31,974 nt of DNA from Welwitschia mirabilis (GCA_051453625.1 JBOZIK010000001.1:210138446-210170419), one strand, 5' to 3'; counted from the stretch's first letter, positions 10,130-20,530 are shown. Notes: generated by a model not told the origin, from the sequence alone. Numbers and translations: made by a program.

Positions 10130-11008
10130 NNNNNNNNNNNNNNNNNNNNNNNNNNNNNNNNNNNNNNNNNNNNNNNNNNNNNNNNNNNNNNNNNNNNNNN
10201 NNNNNNNNNNNNNNNNNNNNNNNNNNNNNCAGTTTTTTATTATGGACTATCTTCTTGTTGAATACTATTACAAAGTCCATTTCTTGAAATATCAAATACT
10301 TTGTAACACAACCCATATACAGGTGTGCATTTGCTATTGTTCCTTTAGGAACTTATTAGATGTCAGATCACTGGTTAGCTAGAAAACCATTATTTTCTTA
10401 CAAGGGAAAGAGTGTTACCTTGTGAGGAGACTCTCATGATTATAAAGGTTTATAGTGGACATATGAAAACCACTATTCCCTTAAAGGGAAGAGAGTGCTT
10501 CCTTTAANNNNNNNNNNNNNNNNNNNNNNNNNNNNNNNNNNNNNNNNNNNNNNNNNNNNNNNNNNNNNNNNNNNNNNNNNNNNNNNNNNNNNNNNNNNNN
10601 NNNNNNNCTCTCATTATTATAAAGGTTCATGGTGCACATATGAAAACCACTATTCCCTTAAAGGGGAGAGAGTGCTTCCTTTAAGGAGACTCTCATCCAT
10701 TATAAGGTTAGTGGTGCATTATAAAATCACTATTTTTTATAAGTCAAGAATATCCAGAGATGTCAGTAGAATCTACCCTCTGTGTGTGGACATACCCACA
10801 TTAGGAAACCACATTATTTAGTAAGGTTTTTATTGTGCATTTTTATTTCATTAATTGGTTTTTAATATTAATTAGTGGAACTCATTCACCTCTCCCCTCT
10901 GAGTTTAAATTGATCCTCAAATAACAAGATAGAAGTGCTCCTTGTATTGTTTTCATAACAAAAAAAAAAAAGAAAAAAATATTATAGCTAAGGTAAAATA
11001 AGATAATT

Positions 11009-11299
11009 AATTAGTATCAAAAGAATAACATGAATGTAGTAGAAAAGCTAGATGGACAATAATGAAACAAGAAAAATTTATAATTAGTACTTCTTAAATA
11101 TTGTATTATTCTTCTAGAAATTTATAAGACTACATTTGTCAAACTTAATGCTAACTATATCCACATTTAAAGAACCACATCTTAATATATGTGTATCTAA
11201 TTCTAGCTCAAGATAAAATAAAGTACACATATTACATGTGGGCATGTCCATCATATACATTTTTTAAAAATAAATAAAAATCAAACATAACACCCATCA
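11009..11299 (-). mobile_element. CpG-depleted LTR, older relative of the copy at 23947
   Basis: This block aligns end to end with 23947-24240. Shared strings include GAAAAGCTAGA, ATTATTCTTCTAGAAATTT, CAATATATGTG-like segments and AAACATAA. Most differences are G-to-A or C-to-T, and almost every CpG of the other copy is TG or CA here. By comparison with 23947, the element would be on the minus strand, starting TGATGGGTGTTATG. No matching primer site adjoins the low-coordinate end, so it may be a solo or truncated LTR. Confidence 0.75.
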
Positions 11300-13007
11300 G
11301 TTCCCTCATTAATGTTACGTCTAAATGACTTAGACATTACAATTTCTAAAACATGCCTCTAGTTTAGTATTAGAGCATGAAACATACATAACCACATAAG
11401 ACACTTTGGCACATAGCCTTACTCATGGATACAGTAGTACATGGCTTATAAACATATAATACTCTNNNNNNNNNNNNNNNNNNNNACTCACATAGATGTT
11501 CACACAAAAAGGAAACATTCCATTAAAAGATTTAACTTTGAAGGGGTCTTTGTCTTTATCTTCTTTCATTATTATATCTTTAGATACTTCTTTTAACTTA
11601 CAAGCAAGTAGATCATGATCATAATTGAAGCAACTCTTATATTCATGAACATTTCTTTTATAATACCAGCAGATTCATTCTTCTTTGCAATATTCTCTTT
11701 TAATTCTATAAGAGCCTTTGGATCATTTTCGTGATCTTTCAACTTTTTATATACTTTAATTAAGGAACTTGTAACTCTTTCAAATGTGCATGAAACCTTT
11801 TGTACCATGAAAACCATGCTATTATACCTTAAAGAAAGGCTACTAAGCAATAAGAGGCTTTGCATCATCATTATGTATAGGAGATTGAACAATTACAAGT
11901 TTATGTAATGTTTCCTACTAGTTTGTTCATCCATTTTTAATACATCAAGTTGAATCTTTAGATTTTCCTTCGCCTTAGTTTCACTTAAGCCAAATAATTA
12001 TTTAATAAATTACAATTTTCTTTGGTAACTTTACTAAATTAATATAATACAAATAGTTATCTTTAAGTTTAAGGGTAATTAATGAAAGTTCCTTTTAATC
12101 TAATATTTATTATTCAAGTACTTTTAAATGCATCTATTGGATTAGGTATTTTACAACTTACAATATTCTAATTATAATCAATTGCATCTTGGTTTTCTAT
12201 AACCAATTTTTTCTTTTTTTCCATTTCTTTTCTTACTACATTCATGTTTATTCATTTTTATAAATCTTAGAAAACTTAAGTGCTTTAGTATACTCCTTTA
12301 AGGTCAAGGGTTCAAATTTCATTACCTACATGTCATAAAATAATATTTTACTATTAGAATTTTTTCCCTTATTTTTTTAGGTTTATAATACCACAAAACA
12401 CTTGAATAGGTAACTTATTCAAATTTTAGGGTGCCATTACAATGGAAATTTTTAATAATGCCCCCTCTTAAAATAAATCCTCTAGAAACATTTATTATAT
12501 TTAATGATACACTTCCCTTACTTGATTTTCATAAAATTCTTTTATAAATGAACATCAATTTCTTTATTCAAGTAGATGAAATATGGTAGGCGAGTTTCCT
12601 CTACTTCACTATGTAGATGTTAATATATTTAAATATTGAACCTAAACAAAGTTGACAGATATAATGTTAAAAAGTTAACAATGCACCACTAAATAAAGGA
12701 TCTTATTTCATAATACTTATATACTAATAATAATATTAATTAGTGCACTAACAAGAGATGAGAAAATAAATTTAAAAAAATTCAGAATATCTCCAAACAA
12801 ACTACTAGCAAAGCTAAAATATTATGCTACAGGTTAAAGGCAAGATTGACAGATTCTATAGTAAGAAGACTACGGATTGTAGAAATGATGAGATTGAAGA
12901 GAATAAGTCAATAGTTATAGCTACCTATGCATTGAGTGGTGATTATTACAATTACAAAACTCACAAAAGAATAAGCTTAAGGATTTTTAAAATAAACACT
13001 ATAAATC
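11300..13007. other. AT-rich intergenic DNA without recognisable genes
   Basis: No family was recognised. A 20-N gap lies at 11466-11485. The only sizeable open frames are 11593-11892 on the minus strand and 12824-13021 on the plus strand, listed separately. Confidence 0.5.
11593..11892 (-). pseudogene. Unidentified open frame, possibly a gag relic
   Basis: Ninety-nine codons are open on the minus strand. The middle is charged and helical-looking (VYKKLKDHENDPKALIELK), and both ends are hydrophobic by base composition. On the same strand just upstream (about 11895-12300), broken charged stretches such as AKENLKIQLDVLKMDEQTS suggest that the frame once extended further. The style resembles coiled-coil parts of retrotransposon gag, but no diagnostic motif is present. 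I do not recognise the protein. Confidence 0.2.
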
Positions 13008-13021
13008 TAAAGAAAATATGA
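12824..13021 (+). other. Short unidentified open frame at the Copia 2 boundary
   Basis: Sixty-five codons rich in Lys, Ile and Asn, beginning VKGKIDRFYSKKTT after the first two residues. The frame runs past 13008 into the 5' LTR of Copia element 2, so its last codons come from inserted DNA. No family was recognised; chance is a fair explanation in such AT-rich sequence. Confidence 0.15.
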
Positions 13022-13375
13022 TTCTCAAGATGTATCCAATTTTTCTTATTAAATAGTTGAGTCATTGTAATATTATATTAGTTTATTTTAAAGTTAGGAA
13101 GTTCTCATTCATAATTTGATTTAATTATTTAAGAAAAAGAAGTTAATTCTTAGTTGAAAGGTGGAGGCCTGAGAAGCTTTATAAAAGATTTGTTTAGCTT
13201 TCTTCTTGTGAACTTCAGTCTTGTTAAAGTTTTTTTTTTTTAAATCTTGGAGTATATACTTCATAAAGGAATGTATTAGCTTATTAGTTAACATAGAAAA
13301 AAATAAAGAAGAAGTTTTTATTTTATTTTTTTCCTTCTACTATTTTCATCCCATTTTGAATTTATCTTTTTCTCA
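13008..13375 (+). repeat. 5' LTR of Copia element 2
   Basis: It aligns with 23030-23386. Both contain AAGAAAATATGATTCTCAAG near the start, AAAAGATTTGTTTAGCTTTC in the middle and AAAATAAAGAA near the end. The first bases read TAAAG where the other copy has TGAAG, so the terminal TG has mutated. It ends CTCA just before a degenerate primer site. A TATAAAAG at 13180-13187 is a possible promoter, but the 3' copy reads TGTAAAAG there. Confidence 0.85.
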
Positions 13376-13388
13376 TATGGTAATAGAG
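13376..13388 (+). other. Degenerate primer-binding site of Copia element 2
   Basis: TATGGTAATAGAG starts at the first base after the LTR. It differs from the usual plant TGGTATCAGAG at a few bases. Its exact position behind the LTR supports the call despite the mismatches. Confidence 0.55.
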
Positions 13389-13400
13389 AAAGTTGTTGTA

Positions 13401-13610
13401 ATGGATGCTAATAGTAGCATTTCATTTCAAATATTATTTCTGTAAGAGAGAATTATAGCTATGGGAGAATCAAATTGAGAATGCTATTGAAATCCCAAAA
13501 GCTCTAAGATCTCATAGAGAATGGATATGTAGAATTGATTAATGTAGTTGCATATAATTCTTTGACAAAACTAAGAAGAAGGAGTTGCAATAGAAGAGGA
13601 AAAAGGATAA
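13401..13610 (+). pseudogene. N-terminal part of gag of Copia element 2
   Basis: The frame begins MDANSSISFQ at 13401. After a stop at 13443-13445 it gives ENYSYGRIKLRMLLKSQKL, DLIENGY and NSLTKLRRR, with frame shifts. This is the familiar UBN2 gag start of plant Copia elements (ENYxxWxxKMxxLLxSQxLW). It breaks off at 13610, where the nested element begins; the next part of the same domain resumes at 19037. Confidence 0.75.
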
Positions 13611-13705
13611 TGTGACACCTTGACTTTAATTATCCTAATTAAGCATAGTTTTTTAAGACATTATTAACTAACCTGCACAATGAAATCTAGGATCAATTTC
13701 TACTT

Positions 13706-13939
13706 AAACACACATTAAAATATTATAAGATTTAAAATAATTAAATAATATAATTATTACTTAATTATAAATNNNNNNNNNNNNNNNNNNNNNNNNNNNN
13801 NNNNNNNNNNNNNNNNNNNNNNNNNNNNNNNNNNNNNNNNNNNNNNNNNNNNNNNNNNNNNNNNNNNNNNNNAAACACACATTAAAATATTATAAGATTT
13901 AAAATAATTAAATATTATAATTATTACTTAATTATAAAT
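13706..13939. repeat. 67-bp segment repeated across a 100-N gap
   Basis: Bases 13706-13772 (from AAACACACATTAAAATATT) recur at 13873-13939, beginning at the first base after the gap at 13773-13872. The two copies are almost identical. Confidence 0.85.
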
Positions 13940-15368
13940 CCTTTTGGTTTGCATCTAATAACAATGTTAAAATTGTGTGCTATATTTATTTCTAACTTTT
14001 ATTTTTTCCACACAAAGATATCTTGTATAAATTAATGAGATGTTAACTTCTTTTATCACATACATGGATAAGTTTTAGGATAGTGCCTAACCAATATGAT
14101 AGGAGGTTGCAACTTCCATCAATGGCATTCCAACTCGACATTTAACCATCCTCTAGATTTGAGTTGGTTCTACTTTAGGTTCTAGACTACATAAACATGG
14201 CTAGGCTTAACTCCATAGGCTTAAACTTCACCTCGATATACCCCAATATAGGTAACAGGTGATATATGAGGTGAATGCATGCTTACAAATGAACCCCACT
14301 TCCTTAAAGCATCTTAAAATGGTGAAAAATAATCCTTTGATACCAAGGGCTCAAACTATTAAGTCAGAGTAAGTCCATACATGAGTACGATAAAATAATG
14401 CTGATTAAATCCACTTTTAGAAGGCTTTCTAAATAAAAGTACAATACAACCCATCTTGGCGATGAAATCCAAGTATGGGGATGAATAATTATTTAGATTA
14501 TCTTGATTTAGTTGAATAAGTACACCATACAAATGTAAGCATATAAGTATAAGTATATTTAGTGGATTGTTTACTTAGTAGAAATAATTCTAATCATCAG
14601 TGGGTTTATTTTATGAAAACAATCATACAGAAGAAAAATAGAGTAGGAAACCATCATTTTGATTTTACATAAAAGGAAAATCATACATTTTCAAAGCATA
14701 ATAGTGAAGATAAATGAAAGAAAATATCCCTTTATTTTTTACAATATAATAATTCTTTTCAAATAAGGCACATCAATACATCCAAGTTCTATTATAAAAA
14801 CATGCTCCATTTATGAAACTAAACCATCTTCCAAACCCCCTTNNNNNNNNNNNNNNNNNNNNNNNNNNNNNNNNNNNNNNNNNNNNNNNNNNNNNNNNNN
14901 NNNNNNATCAAGCTAGGAGATTAGGATACACACTGTAAGATTATTAAGTGAAAAAACCTAATGTTTGTGCTTGAAATGCAAGAATAAGGCCCTATTATTG
15001 AAATTATTTACAAGTTTTCTTAGCTTTTAAAGGCACTAAAACTAAAAATCTCTACTTAATTATTTAAAAATTCAAAAACAAAGTAGGCTCGCTTTTATTA
15101 AACTAGACTTATTACATTATCCCTAAAAATTAATTTTATTACGTTTAAATTAGTATAGACACATTTTATAGGGCCAAACTTTAACTATAAAAATTGCCTA
15201 AATTTTGGAGTTGCTAAAACAATACCTGGCACTAAAATGATTATAACTTTTATTTTTGAAGTTTTCAAATGAATAAATACTTTATGAAAAGATTATTGAA
15301 TTCTCTACAACTTGGACTACTTGATTTTTACCTAGAACTATGTATTAATTCTAAGAACTAAGACACTT

Positions 15369-15697
15369 NNNNNNNNNNNNNNNNNNNNNNNNNNNNNNNN
15401 NNNNNNNNNNNNNNNNNNNNNNNNNNNNNNNNNNNNNNNNNNNNNNNNNNNNNNNNNNNNNNNNNNNNNNNNNNNNNNNNNNNNNNNNNNNNNNNNNNNN
15501 NNNNNNNNNNNNNNNNNNNNNNNNNNNNNNNNNNNNNNNNNNNNNNNNNNNNNNNNNNNNNNNNNNNNNNNNNNNNNNNNNNNNNNNNNNNNNNNNNNNN
15601 NNNNNNNNNNNNNNNNNNNNNNNNNNNNNNNNNNNNNNNNNNNNNNNNNNNNNNNNNNNNNNNNNNNNNNNNNNNNNNNNNNNNNNNNNNNNNNNNN
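15369..15697. other. 329-N assembly gap
   Basis: The longest gap in the window. Comparison with the related stretch at 16815-17890 suggests that about 1.07 kb is missing, more than the N run implies. Open frames reported across it have no meaning. Confidence 0.9.
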
Positions 15698-16207
15698 ATC
15701 AATGATAAGTTGGATGAGCTTGTATAGAAGGAATATTAACATATGAATGATAATTGATAAGATTCATCATTGAAGAGTTATAAGAGCCTAGGTGAGAAGT
15801 GAACTAATGTATGAATGACAAAAGGAATCTTATTTATGAGTCATGCACCTAATTGGGATGAGTAATTTTCTTACTTTACTTAGCAAGATTATTTACATAC
15901 ATCATTTCCTCATGCTAGTTTCTTCTTAATCCTTCATAAGCTTATGATCAATCCAAAATATATTTTAAACAATGTATAAAATACATTGGAAGAACAAATA
16001 CACCAATTGCAAAATTGTTATGTGATACAACAAGAAAAATAATATTTTATGCATAAAGTACTTTCATAAATATCAATAAGGACAAAAGTCATGATAGGAT
16101 AGATTCTACTCATTTATACTTTTTGGTTTGTGGATAAGAGTGCATGTCCATATTCACATGTTTACACTCTTAATTATCCATCACATCAACAATACAAATC
16201 ACAAGAA

Positions 16208-16281
16208 AGAAATGTCATAATTGAATGTAAGAAAAATTTCATAATTGAATGTAAGAAAATGTCATAGTTAAATGTCAGAAA
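16208..16281. repeat. About 24-bp tandem repeat, first cluster
   Basis: Three units of the type AATGTCATAATTGAATGTAA, ending at the gap at 16282. They match the last units of the array at 18402-18510. Confidence 0.8.
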
Positions 16282-17719
16282 NNNNNNNNNNNNNNNNNNN
16301 NNNNNNNNNNNNNNNNNNNNNNNNNNNNNNNNNNNNNNNNNNNNNNNNNNNNNNNNNNNNNNNNNNNNNNNNNNNNNNNNNCAATAGAGCATATCTATTT
16401 AAAATAATTGGATACTTATATTAAATAATTTTCTATAATTATTAAAATTATTTATAAAGTTTCTTGGCTTTTAAAATGTATTCAACTAAAGTTTTTTAAT
16501 TAATTATTTAAAACTATAAAAATAAAGTAGACTTGTTTTTCTTAAACTAGACTCATTGAGTTATCCCTAAAAATTAATTTCATTAAATTTAAATTAGTAT
16601 AGACACATTTTATAAGGTTAAACTTTGACTGTAAAACCTATCTAAATTTTGGAGTTACTAAATTTTAATACCTTACACTAAAATGGTTATAACTTTTATA
16701 ATATTTGGAGTTTTCAAATCAATAGATACTTCTAGAAATCTTACTAAATTTTTAACAACTTGAACTATTTAATTTTGACCCATACCTACTTAGTAAATCT
16801 GAAAACTAAGACCTTTTTCTTACTATTTTCTACTTATAATTTTTGAGTTATTTTCATAAAATAAATTTTAAAATTTCTCGTAAAAATTACTATTTTAAAA
16901 CTTTTAAATTTCTAACATGATTCTAAACTTAATAAAAAATTTTATAAAGACTCATTTAGTATTAACTGAGTTATAACTTTCTTAAGTTATGCTTTACTTT
17001 TAGAAATAATAAAATTTAACTACACCAAGGATATGAGACCTCATACTTATCAAAATTAATAACTTGACTAAAAATTCATAATAAAATCAATATAAAAATT
17101 ATATAAAAATAAATTTTAAATAATATAAGTCTAACTTACAATAATAATCAATGCAAAAAATACTAATAGCCTTAGGATTTTTCAAGAATAAGTGCTTAGC
17201 CTAAATGGATGTTGAGAATTAGAATCATTCACCTTGACAAGAACTCTAATGTCAATCTAATGCAAGAATAATCTAAAATGCATTTTAAAAAAAAAGATAA
17301 TTCAAAACAACATAGGTACTCAAAATTATATTAAACCTTATAATCAATTAGCCAAAATATCCATTAAGAACCCCCTCAAGTAAGTATGTAAAAAGATCCC
17401 TCAATCTCTTCCTTGTCTTAGTCTCAGCCAATATAATGGATAAAAATAATACTAGAGTGATACCATAATCATGTGCATAGCCTAATGCAAGAAATACTAT
17501 TATGGAGCTAAAAATCTTTAAGAAAGAAGACTCTACTTGAAAATAAAAGTATTAATAACCCTTAAATAATATTGATGAAGTCCTAAGTTCAAAGATCCTA
17601 TCTCCAAGCTTCAAGCTTCAAGCTCCAACTCCACACTTAAGAGGATAAAATATTGAGAAGAAATTTTGTTAGTGTAAAATTTCTTAAAGAATATCAGCTT
17701 AAGAAGAAGAAGATGGCTC

Positions 17720-17727
17720 TATTTATA
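17720..17727 (-). promoter_or_regulatory. Candidate minus-strand TATA box of the nested element
   Basis: The minus strand reads ATTTATAAATAGAGCC, a sharp TATA box in the form common in plant LTR promoters, followed by a pyrimidine-rich CTTCTTCTTCTT stretch. It is the main reason for assigning minus orientation. Confidence 0.35.
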
Positions 17728-17822
17728 AATAAATAGTGTATCAAAGTATCTTGATATAATTGGTTAAAGACCATCCACATGATTTTATCCATAAGGTTAA
17801 TAAATCTCTTTTAACTAATAAG

Positions 17823-18026
17823 ATTGATCAATGATAAGTTAGATGGACTTGTGTAAAAGTGATATGAACATATGAATAACAAATGATAACATTGATCAAT
17901 GACAAGTTGAATGAGCTTATAGAGAAGTAACATTGACATATGAATGACAATTGAGAAGATTGATTAATAAAAAGTTATAAGAGCTTGTATAATAAGTAAA
18001 AGTAACGTGTAAATGACAATAAGAAT
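17823..18026. repeat. 68-bp tandem repeat, three units
   Basis: Units start ATTGATCAATGATAAG (17823), ATTGATCAATGACAAG (17891) and ATTGATTAATAAAAAG (17959), a constant 68-bp period. All share a following AT(G/A)GACTTGT-like or GAGCTT(G/A)T segment and a late ATGAATAACAA/ATGAATGACAA/AAATGACAA. Two units of the same repeat are seen at 15698-15830. Confidence 0.85.
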
Positions 18027-18401
18027 GTTATTTATGACTCATGCACCTAATTGGAGTGAGTAATTTTCTTTCTTTAATTACCAAGATTATTTACATACAT
18101 TATTTTCTCATGGTAATTCCTTCTTAATCCTTCATAGGCTCATAATCAATCAAAATATATTTTAAACAATGTATAAAATTCATTGGAATAATAATTCATC
18201 AATTTCAAAACTACCATGTGACACAATAAGAAAAATAATATTGTATGCATAAAGTAATTTTTCAAATATCAGTAAGGATAAAAGTCAAGAGAGAATAAAT
18301 TCTACTCATTTATCTTTTTGTTTTATGGATAAGAGTATCCTTATTTACTTGTTTACACCCTTCATGATTTCTCACATCAATGACATAAATCATAAGAAAG
18401 A

Positions 18402-18510
18402 AATGTTATAATTGAATGTGAGAAAAATGTTATAATTGAATGTAAGAAAAATTTCATAATTGAATGTAAGAAAATGTCATAGTTAAATGTCAGAAATTGT
18501 TATAGTTGAA
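18402..18510. repeat. 24-bp tandem repeat, four to five units
   Basis: Units read AATGTTATAATTGAATGTGA, then near-identical versions starting at 18426, 18450 and 18473, with a fading fifth from 18497. The period is 23-24 bp. Confidence 0.85.
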
Positions 18511-19036
18511 CATTATACTCTTATTTTTCACCTGTTTATTATTCTTTCATTTTTATCAAGTAAGCTTAGGTTTTTTTTCCTTTTTATTTCAATTTTTAGA
18601 TTTAAATAAGCTACATAGAAAAATGATTAAAATATTTTTGTAGACATTTTATTATTACTTTACACCTGCATGTAAATTTTTTAATTTAAATATTTAACCA
18701 TGTAAATGACATGTTTTATTGTAAGTAGGTTTATTTGGTATTAATAGTTGGATATCCTTTGTTTATTAATTTCTTTTGTATTAATGTTATCACAAATTTT
18801 ATTATTATATTTAAATGAAAATTATCAAAAACTAGTATTAATTAAGTGACCCTATGAGTACCTATAATCCAAAATATATATCTTTGACATAAGAAGTATA
18901 ACACATTATTAATTGTAAAGCTATGCATTGATCCTCATACATCTTAAATTAAAGAAAAGAAGGATATTCATTTGATATCAAAATGTATATTAGGTTTACT
19001 AATTTTAGATTATAAAATGTGGGGTAAAACAAATAA

Positions 19037-19450
19037 TAACATCCTCTTCATGCTATAATCTGCTATAAGTGAGACTATTTTTCCATGTATTTCAAATTGT
19101 GCTAAATCAAAAAAGCATGGGATAATTTGTAGATAGCTTATCAAGGAATGGATAAGATGTGTGTAGTAAGAGTGTAGAGGTTAAAGTGAGAGTTTAAACC
19201 CATCATAATAAAGGAATCTAATAACATCATAGATTTCTGGATAAGAACACAAATCAATTAGCTTCAAAGTAATGGTAAACAATGACAAAACAGGCAATGG
19301 TTAAAAAGATATTACATTATCTTCTTTCAAAATTTGATTTAGTAGTTGTAGCAATTAAACAAGGTAAGGATTTTACTTAGCTTAAGTTTAAAGATTTGAT
19401 TGGTTCATTATTATCACATGAAGCTATACTTTAGTTGTAAGGGAAAAAAT
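19037..19450 (+). pseudogene. C-terminal part of gag of Copia element 2
   Basis: Directly after the nested element, broken frames give ETIFPCISNCAKSKKAWDNL, AYQGMDK and, near 19325-19425, VVVAIKQGKDFT and LIGSLLSHEA. These are the second half of the UBN2 gag domain, following correctly on the part at 13401-13610. Stops and frame changes are frequent. Confidence 0.75.
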
Positions 19451-19660
19451 GTCACAAGAACTCAAAGCAAAGATGAAGACGAAGGAGAAGTCTCCTTCTC
19501 AAGATAGGTTTAAAAGATCCTATGCTCCCCATGAAATAATACATGAATATGAAAAAAGTAGAAAAAGAAGTGATGGATGTGGAAATAGCAAAGAAGAGTA
19601 CGTGATAGAGGAAACAAATGCGGCAAAAGAAAGATACCCATAGAGATAGAGGAAGAGATA
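19449..19660 (+). pseudogene. Basic gag/nucleocapsid linker of Copia element 2
   Basis: Sixty-four open codons rich in Lys, Arg, Ser and Glu (KMKTKEKSPSQDRFKRSY), the usual linker between gag core and zinc knuckle in plant Copia elements. The knuckle follows at about 19673 as NxCWYFG...ESQC, with one Cys and the His no longer in their normal places. Confidence 0.5.
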
Positions 19661-19819
19661 ATAGAATAAATTTTTAATGTTGGTATTTTGGCATTATGAG
19701 TCTCAATGTGGAAGAAACAAGGGGAATTAGGTGGTAAGAAAGCTTATTTTTTAGGGGAAAAATGATGAATAGCAAAACAATTTTATTGCTTGCACTATTA
19801 TAGCAAAAAGTAAAACAAA

Positions 19820-20115
19820 ATGGTTTTTAGATAGTATTTGTACAAATCATATGAAAGGAAATGATAAGTTCTTTATTCTTTAGATAAATTTGTTTGCGAC
19901 AAAGTTGTGTTGAACAATGGCAAAGAAGTAGATGTGAAAAGAAAAAGGTTTTGTAGCAGTGTAAACAAGGCAAGGTAAAACTACTTATATTCATGATGTT
20001 TTAAGCATTGGGCAATTTCTAGAGAAGAAATATAGAATTACATTTAAAGATTCATGTTGCACAATTATGGAGAAAAATGATGGTCATTTGACAGATGAAG
20101 TTGCAACGCCTCCAA
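19820..20115 (+). pseudogene. Protease region of Copia element 2
   Basis: Translation from about 19820 gives KTKWFLDSICTNHMKGNDKF, corresponding to the DSGCSNHMTG protease active site. The catalytic Asp and Ser are kept but the Gly is replaced by Ile. Further on comes VLSIGQFLEKKYRITFKD, the conserved LLSIGQL segment before integrase. Stops interrupt the frame near 19880 and 19932. Confidence 0.7.
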
Positions 20116-20128
20116 ATAGAATTTTGAA

Positions 20129-20309
20129 TTGAATGTGAAATTTTCAAAAGACAAGATTATAGTAGCAATTACAGATGATTCATTACTGTGGCACATGAGG
20201 TATGGGCACGTAACTTTTCAAAGCGTAAATATGGCTAGAAATATTTTTATTATTAACAAGCTTTTAGGGACATGTCGTAGTTGTATGCTTAGTAAACATC
20301 ACAAGCAAG
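20129..20309 (+). pseudogene. GAG-pre-integrase zinc domain, first copy
   Basis: The frame contains LLWHMRYGHVTFQSVNMARN and TCRSCMLSKHHKQ. These are the H...H and C..C ligands of the pre-integrase HHCC domain that binds zinc and helps integrase assembly. Bases 20189-20309 are repeated at 20410-20530. Confidence 0.8.
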
Positions 20310-20409
20310 NNNNNNNNNNNNNNNNNNNNNNNNNNNNNNNNNNNNNNNNNNNNNNNNNNNNNNNNNNNNNNNNNNNNNNNNNNNNNNNNNNNNNNNNNNN
20401 NNNNNNNNN

Positions 20410-20530
20410 TGGCACATGAGGTATGGGCACCTAACTTTTCAAAGCATAAATATGGCTAGAAATATTCTTATTATTAACAAGCTTTTAGGGACATGTCCTA
20501 GTTGTATGCTTAGTAAACATCACAAGCAAG
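20410..20530 (+). repeat. Second copy of the pre-integrase segment after the gap
   Basis: Exactly 121 bp, matching 20189-20309 with four differences that I counted. It starts at the first base after the 100-N gap and joins to the integrase core, so this copy belongs to the downstream contig. Confidence 0.9.

Larger units (their letters stand above)
894..10919 (+). mobile_element. Degenerate Ty1/Copia element with Sirevirus-like features
   Basis: Two direct LTR copies (to 1980, and from 9040) enclose a primer-binding site, gag, a protease scrap, a long 3' region and a polypurine tract. The order and gag type match Copia. The long coiled-coil tail of gag, the extended region between pol and the 3' LTR, and the polypurine context CATCAAAAA(C)GGGGAG resemble the Sirevirus lineage as I know it. 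Integrase, reverse transcriptase and RNase H are not seen, so most of pol has been lost or lies in gaps. Stops and frameshifts throughout show it is dead. The first roughly 250 bp of the 5' LTR are missing, cut by the LTR at 1-893. Six gaps fall inside, some flanked by apparent duplications. Confidence 0.78.
9040..10919 (+). repeat. 3' LTR of Copia element 1, with internal duplications and gaps
   Basis: It starts TGATGTAAAATTT after the polypurine tract and ends TTGATCCTCA, the same ending as the 5' LTR at 1980. It is longer than the 5' copy for two reasons: 9040-9290 is missing on the left, and segments 9912-10100 and 10431-10507 recur after 100-N gaps (10230-10418, 10608-10684). Gaps also lie at 9478-9523 and 9814-9823. 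Immediately after it comes AATAA (10920-10924). The left target duplication cannot be checked because the 5' end of the element is gone. Confidence 0.8.
14950..18496. repeat. Large imperfect duplication within the nested element
   Basis: About 15000-15368 matches 16440-16815 (shared ATTAGTATAGACACATTTTA and CTAAATTTTGGAGTT). Likewise 15698-16281 matches about 17890-18496 (shared GACTCATG/GAGTCATGCACCTAATTGG-like and AATTTCATAATTGAATGTAA). The first copy holds a 329-N gap (15369-15697) where the second has roughly 1.07 kb. A 100-N gap separates the copies. Divergence looks higher than in the other gap duplications, about 15% by eye, so a real old duplication or two LTRs remains possible. Confidence 0.65.
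13611..19031 (-). mobile_element. Nested LTR-type insertion inside gag of Copia element 2
   Basis: The block starts TGTGACACC and ends GTAAAACA. It is flanked by GATAA (13606-13610) and AATAA (19032-19036), a 5-bp target duplication with one change. Gag continues directly on the other side. The ends fit the inverted TGTAACACCCC / GGGGTGTTACA pattern of many plant LTRs, decayed. A minus-strand TATAAATA (17720-17727) suggests minus orientation. No coding sequence of any retroelement is visible over 5.4 kb, so it is a long LTR, or a large non-autonomous element with part duplicated at a gap (about 15000-16281 against 16400-18496). CpGs are nearly absent. Confidence 0.7.

Noticed and set aside
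15338-15742. Long minus-strand open frames of 114-134 codons
   Set aside because: They consist almost wholly of Ns in the 329-base gap.
17020-17060. Short GAGACCTCATAC stretches as possible RNA polymerase III boxes or tRNA genes
   Set aside because: No cloverleaf could be built and no B-box pair at a proper distance was found anywhere in the window.
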